This document shows positions 57,801 to 64,000 of a stretch of 64,000 nucleotides of DNA, in pieces. A model generated the notes under the pieces. It was not told the origin of the DNA and made no database searches. It was given only the letters and a program-made list of their open reading frames with translations. This stretch comes from Haemonchus contortus (Eukaryota > Nematoda > Chromadorea > Rhabditida > Trichostrongylidae). The DNA is taken from contig LS997567.1 of assembly GCA_000469685.2 (NCBI GenBank), forward strand, positions 29,453,023 to 29,517,022, given 5' to 3'. Position 1 is the first letter of the stretch. Each line of letters starts with the position of its first letter. Both the position numbers and the translations under genes were made by a program.

Positions 57801-58213
57801 AATTGTTGCTTTCGAAACCGCACCTATACTGAAGATTCACCTAGACCACAACTGAGGGATAGTTCTCTTCTTCTCTCTATATTAAAGGCTCGAAGCTCGA
57901 ACGGGGTTTGCTTACTCCATTTCTCATACAAAAATCGAAAAGAAAGCCGTGGAGAACACGAAATTCAGGCCTAGTCCTAACATAGGTTTTTAACACTCCT
58001 GCACAATCTTACTGCATATGTACAATTCATTCGAAAAGCCGCAACTATTTATTATGTCACAAGTCACTACGAGGGGTAGCCTTGAGTGCTGTTCTTGACC
58101 GGGTCAACAGTCAAGTGAACAGACAAAAAATAACCTTGGAGATAGATCATCAAGTTCTGTTGTCCTTCCCAGTTATCGGATGAACTTAGTGCAGATCGGC
58201 TCAGAAGATTTAC
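54863..58213. other. Mostly non-coding; a few exon-like minus-strand frames
   Basis: Protein-like minus frames at 54994-55323 (ending in a possible donor after LPIK), 55820-56008 (MVNALTESSSTGPEDSPKLL ..., open to a stop, after a possible acceptor CTTTAG) and 57276-57564 have no recognised family. A CT microsatellite lies at about 56479-56495. None of these can be called a gene with confidence. Confidence 0.3.
56793..56870 (+). repeat. 39-bp tandem duplication preserving frame
   Basis: Two copies of a 39-bp unit starting AAATCCGTCATCAATG (56793-56831 and 56832-56870) differ at two positions. In the plus-strand frame at 56700-56954 they encode KSVINALPKYLVF and KSVINALPKYLMF, 13 residues each, so the frame is kept. 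Confidence 0.85.
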
Positions 58214-58922
58214 TTATTGTCGAAAAGATGTGACTCGTGTCACAACTAATGCTGGTGGGTGCAGCAGCTTCCTTGAAGAATCGAGTTTGTTTCTTCTGTA
58301 TTTTTCTCTTTGAATTAAGTAGTTAACTTAATAGTCATCAGTTACCTTTTTGTTTGCGGTGAGAGGAAAATCCTATGAGCCGAGCTCTGGTCATCGGATA
58401 TGTGAGATGCCACTGAAGACAAATCGGAACGCTGCATCACCTAAAATCGCTTTACCGAAAACCTTACCAGCTATATGTAAGAGGCACTTCGAGCAATTTT
58501 CTCTACTGTCACTCTAGAATTCATAAATTCCAAGATTTCGAAAGGAACAAATGGGGTTTCTGCGCATACACCCATATTTACACATGAATTTGGAATTGAT
58601 GGTGGAATGGAATGCATGGCTTTAGAGCCAGGTCAAGTGTGAAAGCATCAGCCAGTAGCTATGCTTGTAATGTAAGATAAATAAAGTGCTCACCTGTGTA
58701 TTTGCAAAAAGAGCTGTATCCCTGTTTTCGCAATGGCTGCAAATAATGTAGGGGCATGGGCGCACTGGAGCTGTTAGGGAAGGTGGCCTACGCGCTGGTC
58801 GCAGGCTTCGAGCTCGTTGTCGCAAAACACGAATCCCATCACGCAGCTCTCCGACTCCACGTGACATGAACGACATTATCGAATCCGAAGAACAGTGCAA
58901 CGAGGCTTCTACTGAATGAGAT
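58214..58922 (-). CDS. Spliced host gene, 3' three exons, unknown protein
   Basis: Exon A (58694-58922, acceptor CAACTTTTAG, donor GTGAGC), exon B (58346-58440, acceptor GCGATTTTAG, donor GTAACT) and exon C (58214-58271, acceptor ATTCTTCAAG) join in one frame and end at TAA. Introns are 253 and 74 bp. The peptide includes an Arg-rich part (VLRQRARSLRPARRPP), CPYIICSHCENRDTALF with a CxxC, a Ser-rich part (SDLSSVASHISDDQSS) and a C-terminus LLHPPALVVTRVTSFRQ. Upstream exons are not found. I recognise no family. Three phase-compatible junctions make chance unlikely, although the last acceptor is weak. Confidence 0.5.
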
Positions 58923-59667
58923 CTAAAAGTTGTCATTTGAGTACCAGTTCACGTGAAACATGATCGCGGCCGACAAAGGGGATTAGAATAATAATCAAAA
59001 ATAAATTGTCCGAATTACGACTATTTGATCGAGGGTGAAACCTAATTTCGTTTAACAAGTCCGATTAAAGCCCAGAACGAGCAGTTAGACCAATTGTCAG
59101 TTATCATCTCTCGGAGTTCAACTTTGCCGTTTCTTCCCAAACAAACTGGCGTCAACATGTATTTACGCGCTCCTACATTTGGATATTCATGCTCATAATT
59201 GAGTGAAGGTAACGGCTGCATTTAAATATGTCTATCGTAAAACAGTTTGCGACTGCGGCACAAATAGGTAGGCCACTGTCGAGGTGCGAAGCAACACCTC
59301 CGGTGATTACTGTCAGAGCCGCAGAGGTTGCTAGACAATACCTGGGGTCAGTTGAAAGTGCCGTAACCAGCTTCTATGGAAAACGCTACGCATCAGTCGG
59401 GTAAAAGACATATGTAGGATGAAAGCATTGCAGATTCGAACTAGAGATAAAATACTCACTACATACACACACTCATACATCACTTTATAAAATAAATCTC
59501 GAAAGTATGACTTGATCTCGGTCTGGAACCAGCACCATGTTCTGCAAGAGTTCTAATTTATTGAAAAGGGTCGTATTTCGAGGGCGCACCCATCCAATTA
59601 GAAGCGCTGATCCCCAAGGATGTTCGATTGAAGGCGTACACCGCAATTAGTAACAATTTTTTCACAG

Positions 59668-60157
59668 TTAATGATTGTTCACAAAGAGTTTAGTATAAAT
59701 ACTTCCGAGACAATGCGTAGCTTCTCCCTGAACATCGGAAAATTTACTTTCAAAAGCAAAAAAGCAAAAGCTCTTCGAAACATGCCGTGTTTACCGGTTT
59801 TCAGACAATTATGTTGCTTTTCCTCTCGGGCTCAAGCAAACAATTTGAGTGCTATAGAAAAGTAAGTTTCCTGAAGAATAGGCATATCATTTACTGGGAT
59901 CAATAATCAACTCATGTTTGCTATTTTTCATTTTGGAAAGCCGCTGTCATTTGAATTTGGCGCATTTCAAAATTCAGCCAACCTGAAGGAAATTGGTACC
60001 AAAATGATCACCATCTAATTTCAGAGAATGTCAGCTTCTTCACATATCACTGGCTTCTTTCAGTAAAAGCCAATGCCTTCTAGTTCTAATTACAGCAAGC
60101 GTCGTTGCTGATAAACTACACTTAGAAACTTTGATGGAAGAAGGACTTCAAAAATGA
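59668..60157 (+). CDS. Small two-exon host gene, unknown protein
   Basis: TTTTTTCACAG ends at 59667 and is followed after TTA by ATG (59671), the layout of a nematode trans-splice or splice site before a start. Exon 1 (to 59861) ends at GTAAGT. The intron is 202 bp with acceptor CTTCTTTCAG. Exon 2 (60064-60157) continues the frame and ends in TGA, giving 94 residues. Exon 1 is basic (KFTFKSKKAKALRN) and Cys-rich (CLPVFRQLCCFSS). Exon 2 has a hydrophobic helix (CLLVLITASVVADKLHLETL). No family recognised. It is transcribed away from the minus-strand gene 0.75 kb to its left. Confidence 0.55.
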
Positions 60158-60601
60158 ACCTTTCAAAATTTCCATTACACCACTCTATAGAGCCCGGCGA
60201 TCTGAACTGAATCAACTAGTAACTACTCAGAAAAATTGAAAAAACCCAGTCACAGAGAAGAAACGGAAAAACGCGTAATTGCTTTTTTTTCGTAATTTTT
60301 TGATCATTAGGGAGGGTATTGTATATGGGTAGTTGTGCTGAAAAACGGCCTAGACAGGGCATAAAAAAGAGTCCAAATTCGGTTCGGCTGTGTTATGTCG
60401 GCCTTGTCATTACTGCACTGTTCACATGGCGAGACCAATAGAACTCTCGAATGAGAGGCATTCTAACGACCATTTCTTACAGCCCTCATTCTTGCCACCT
60501 TTTTGAAGTCTATAATTTCCAAAATCCAACATTTTCGCCCTTTTGGCCACCCTTGCACTACTCTGTACCATAGCTTCCATGATTTTAACCAAAATAGATA
60601 T

Positions 60602-60629
60602 CTCAAAATTATCGTGATCGGTGCCATTA
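60602..60629 (+). repeat. 28-bp dispersed motif, copy 3
   Basis: TCAAAATTATCGTGATCGGT and the bases after it match copies at 39702-39729 and 25284-25311 at about 22 of 28 positions. The preceding 30 bp also resemble those before the 39.7-kb copy. Confidence 0.4.
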
Positions 60630-60785
60630 AAATAGTAAGCTTACTGATCTCGGATGATCTATCAAAAGGATGGAAAGGAGCATGACTCGTCGAAGTTACC
60701 GATGAGACAGAATGCTAAGCAGAAACTTCCTTGCTATTCCTACCGTATACGGAAATGTTATTTTTTCCCGATTTGAGAAATTGCA

Positions 60786-61149
60786 GGGTCGAAAAAATTC
60801 AAAAGGTGGCTGACTCATTCAAGTGGAAACACGCATCACTTCATCGTTCTCTCCTATGGGGAACTTCTACGAGAAACCCAATTCTCGACATACAAAACGA
60901 TTGGGTTCTGTATAGAAAAACCGAAAGTGCAACCTCTTACGAAAAACTTGTTATTGGAACAGCAAACAAAATTTTTTTGGGATTTACGGACAATGGTAGA
61001 ATGCGCTGGTTTCGTTAGTGCCGGCGTGAACATTGGGAAATGCATGCACTTGGAAAGCACAATGAGGGGCGTACTGAAGCATTGATGCGAGCCCGATTTC
61101 TGGAACAGCCCGTGGTGCATCGAGAAATTCGGTGCTCCTGCACATAGAG
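60786..61149 (+). pseudogene. Open frame interrupted by one TAG, possible beta-trefoil fragment
   Basis: After a possible acceptor (CGATTTGAG or AAATTGCAG) the plus frame is open with one TAG at about 61016 and then continues to a stop at 61149. The part NPILDIQNDWVLYRK ... SYEKLVIGTANKIFLGFTDN followed by GRMRWF has the rhythm of a beta-trefoil repeat (L-I----V, E-L-I, FLG---GR), and the segment REHWEMHALGKHNEGRTEAL after the TAG could continue it. Fibroblast growth factors have such patterns, but the resemblance is by eye only and weak. The minus strand is also open here. Confidence 0.25.
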
Positions 61150-62590
61150 CTATGTACACGCTATAAGGGGATTATTCAGAATGTGTCTGTAGCTTGTTAT
61201 TGTACATGATGTAAGTGAACGTCCAAATAGATCTCATAATTGTTCTAATCTAAGAAGCTTCAGATCCAATGCAATGAATAGTCGCTCATGTACCGTATTT
61301 AGAAATGTAAATGTATAACCCTCTGATTTCATTGTACAGCCCATATTAGCTGTCAGGTAATCAACAAAGATTAGCGCAGGCTGGAAGCTGAAGCTGGAGA
61401 CTCACGATTAATTTGGGGTTTCACGAGTTTCAAACGAGTGATAGAAACGATAGTCCAGAATAGTGCGAAAAAGGCAAAAAAAAAGTATTGGGACGAGCAG
61501 TTAGAACGCGCGCGCCATTGCATACAGCTGGCTGCAATATTCTGCCTGCGTGCAAGGTGTGGGTCCCGGTGAGGATGGTGCAAACGCTACAGCATTTACA
61601 ACACTCGATAATCCGTCCGCCTCAGATGTGTACGTGGGCTGAGCGTGTCTTTGAGGCTTTACTGCGCTCTGTTTTGACTGTTCTCGACCCGACAGCGACC
61701 TCAAGGAAGAAAATGAGAGCAAACTCCACCAATGTTCAGAAAAAGAGTGGAGTCAGATGGATTGAAATCATTAAGCATAGACTTTTGTGAAAGGAATTTC
61801 GCAACAAAATAGGCAGCTGCTTCCAATTTGTAGGGACGATCCAAACAAAGTCGCTATTAATACCAGTCACCACTAAAAAGCGAACAATTTGTAGAGCCTG
61901 ATGATTTCGATTCCATAATTGTGTTTTCGTGCTGCTTATTTTGAGCTTTTCATAGACTATACAGCTGTGGTACTAATAAAGAGTCAACCGACTGTTTGCG
62001 ACGGATTGATCCGTCTGCCACAGGTTAATTCGTCGCAAATCAACAATTCCTCATGAAGTTTGTCAGGGTAATCCAATAAAGTTAAAAGTAAAATCATCGA
62101 AAAGATCTGCTCGTGATGAACCCAGGTATATAAAAGAATTTCCTAGTATATTGAATATTCCGCCTTAATCCATATTTTGCCTTGAACTCTAGGAAGAATG
62201 AAGAACGATTCTCTGTGCACCTAGGGTGTTACTTGAAGATACAACAGCATCGTGAATCCATCACTCTAATTGGTAGTTTCGTTTTAAGTGTCTTAAAGAT
62301 ATGTACAACACTACATATTTTCGAGGAAAGAACAAAGCATTATTTTGACACCCCTCATGACAGAAATTAAGAAAATCTGCATAAACAGAGGCTCTAATTT
62401 CACGATAGAAGGCATGATCCTTTCCGGCAGTGCATCTCATAAGAGCCAAGTAGTTTCGACTCATTCAGAGGCTCAGAGCTAGTGGTATACGAGACACACG
62501 CAAAACTATGTAGTAGTGTGGTCAACAGGTAGTTTTTTAAAATTCCTCAGTGTATCTCAATCATGCACATTACATTGCTTCCATTTTCTA
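61150..62590. other. Spacer with a small inverted repeat
   Basis: Contains TTTGCGACG (61995-62003) repeated inverted as CGTCGCAAA (62031-62039), with a nested hairpin GACGGAT-tg-ATCCGTC. Open frames at 61488-61790 (plus) and 61501-61722 (minus) overlap and have no recognised motif. Confidence 0.35.
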
Positions 62591-62599
62591 CCGGCTACG

Positions 62600-64000
62600 A
62601 TCACCTGTATCACCTGTCGTCCCGTTGATCGTCGATTTCCTCGAGCGGGCGCCAGTAACGTCTCCATTCGTCCCTATTGCGAACCAGAGTGGTCCAATGA
62701 ATCGCCCCAGGGACACGAGGATCAACATTCCTTTCGTTCAGAGCTTTCGTGAAGAAGTCTGACCATCTCGTTGGCGGCCTTCCTAGAGTTCGTTTGATGT
62801 TCCGAGGGAACCGCCCTGGTCCAACGGTCATCACTATATCGCATAACGTGTCCGGCCCACCTGATCTTCGATTTCTTGGCGTAGTCAACGGCATCCCTGA
62901 TCTTCGTTCGTTGGCGGAGCTCGGAACTCCGCATTCCCTTCTGCACTTGCGTGTACAGGGAAATTCCGAGCATCGTCCTTTCCAAAGCGCGGTGAGCAAC
63001 GCTGACAGCATGCTCATCCTGCTTTCGTAGAGTCCAAGTCTCTGAGGCGTACGTCAAAGCAGGAAGAACAGCAGTGTTGAAAAGGTGAGCGCGGCGATGT
63101 TCTTTGTCTTCTTCACTACTCCCTCGATATTCTTAAATGCTCCCCACGCAGCGCATTTCCTTCTGCACAGCTCCGGAGCTAGGTCGTTCATCATGTTGAC
63201 TTCCCGACCTAGATACACATAGCTAGAGCATTCGGAGATATTCTTTCCGTTTAGCGTAAAAGGAGCATCAGGTACCAAACCGTTTTTCATGAACATCGTC
63301 TTCGTCAAGTTCAGTCTCAAGACGATCTTTCCACAAGCAGTATCAAACTCGGCCAGCATTCGTTCCGCCTGCTCGATGTTCGGTGTTATAAGCACGATGT
63401 CGTTTGCAAAGCGGAGGTGATGTAGGAAGCGGCCGTCGACCTTCACTCCCAAGTCTTCCCATTCCAAATGACGCATGATATTCTCGAGAGCGGCACTGAA
63501 AAGCCTAGGCGAAATAGTATCGCCTTGCCGGACACCTCTCTTCACGTTGACAATGACTTCTTTGTAGAATGGTGAAATCCTGGTCGTGAAGTTGTCGTAG
63601 AGCTCACGAAGCATCCTTATATATTGAGTAGGAACACCCTGGTTGCCCAGGGCTTCAATTACCGCTTCTGTCTCAACGGTGTCAAAGGCTTTCTTCAAGT
63701 CGATAAACGTAAGACATAGCGGCATCTTGTACTATCGCGATACCTCAATGAGCCTTGTTAGAGTGTGGATATGATCGATTGTACTGAACCCTCTCCGAAA
63801 CCCTGCTTGCTCGCATGGCTGTCCTTCATCTAGTATTCTGCCAATCCTGTTTAGGGTGACCCGAGTGAAAAGCTTGTAGATTACGGACAGCAGGCAGATT
63901 GGGCGATAATTGTCAATATCGTCTGGATCTCCCTTCTTGTACAGCAACACAGTCTTGCTAGTTTTCCACGACGTGGGCACTTTGCATTCCGACAGGTACC
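62600..64000 (-). mobile_element. RTE-type LINE copy 3, running off the window
   Basis: Minus-strand reverse transcriptase and C-terminal region: TSWKTSKTVLLYKKGDPDD, NYRPICLLSVIYKLFTRV, QAGFRRGFSTIDHIHT, then after one in-frame TAG (about 63729-63731) MPLCLTFIDLKKAFDTVETE, RGVRQGDTISPRLFSAALEN, HHLRFANDIVLITPN, VYLGREVNMMNDLAPELCRR. A frameshift near 63100 leads to [20 protein letters not shown] and [20 protein letters not shown]. Another near 62815 leads to [20 protein letters not shown] and the stop after [14 protein letters not shown] replaces the FADD active site, so even with frames intact the enzyme would be impaired. The tail has GGTGATACAGGTGATC-type repeats. Confidence 0.92.

Overview
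The window looks like nematode nuclear DNA, most likely from a strongylid (hookworm-like) worm. The strongest reason is the class of RTE non-LTR retrotransposon found in several copies, whose protein is typical of hookworm genomes. Supporting signs are T-rich splice acceptors, a trans-splice-like acceptor directly before an ATG, short introns, BEL/Pao elements with a phlebovirus-like envelope, and mariner and piggyBac elements. Nothing prokaryotic or organellar is visible. The assignment rests on recognised families, not on a database search.

The window is a gene-poor mass of nested, decayed transposable elements. From left to right it holds: a nearly complete but broken Ty3/gypsy element on the minus strand (about 0.2-6.0 kb); a LINE endonuclease scrap (6.0-6.5 kb); a BEL/Pao pol on the plus strand (9.7-14.5 kb) interrupted by a tRNA-related SINE and a MITE; a run of CGCGCAG-type repeats (14.6-14.9 kb); a GC-box minisatellite of about 127 bp period (18.9-19.7 kb); a 261-bp MITE with an 8-bp target duplication (20.0-20.3 kb); a BEL/Pao gag-protease piece on the minus strand (20.5-21.5 kb); a mariner-like relic with 26-bp inverted ends (21.65-22.92 kb); a BEL/Pao zinc-knuckle scrap (23.0 kb); a second mariner (23.3-24.6 kb); and an RTE element broken in its reverse transcriptase (25.4-27.3 kb).

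The centrepiece is one 10.55-kb BEL/Pao element at 28503-39056. It has diverged LTRs ending TGTCTC/GAGACA, a 5-bp duplication TTTGG, and a primer site matching tRNA-Gly. Its integrase and envelope-N block lies inverted relative to gag, protease, reverse transcriptase and the envelope fusion protein. A 2.38-kb piggyBac with intact TTAA ends sits inside the inverted integrase.

Beyond it come LINE scraps, an RTE copy with a SINE inserted at a perfect 15-bp duplication (43.2-44.3 kb), a mariner with 28-bp inverted ends and TA flanks (46.9-48.0 kb), an inverted SINE pair (51.3-51.6 kb), a decayed piggyBac relative (53.0-53.6 kb), and an RTE copy running off the right edge (62.6-64.0 kb).

Host genes are scarce. 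The best candidates are two oppositely transcribed spliced genes at 58.2-58.9 kb (minus, three in-frame exons ending in a stop) and 59.67-60.16 kb (plus, two exons, 94 codons). A further open frame lies at 60.79-61.15 kb and an isolated exon-like frame at 9.1-9.3 kb. I do not recognise the products of these genes. I found no CRISPR array, rRNA or functional tRNA, and no convincing undescribed multi-gene system. The most unusual structures are the internally inverted envelope-bearing BEL/Pao element and the palindromes just inside the piggyBac ends.
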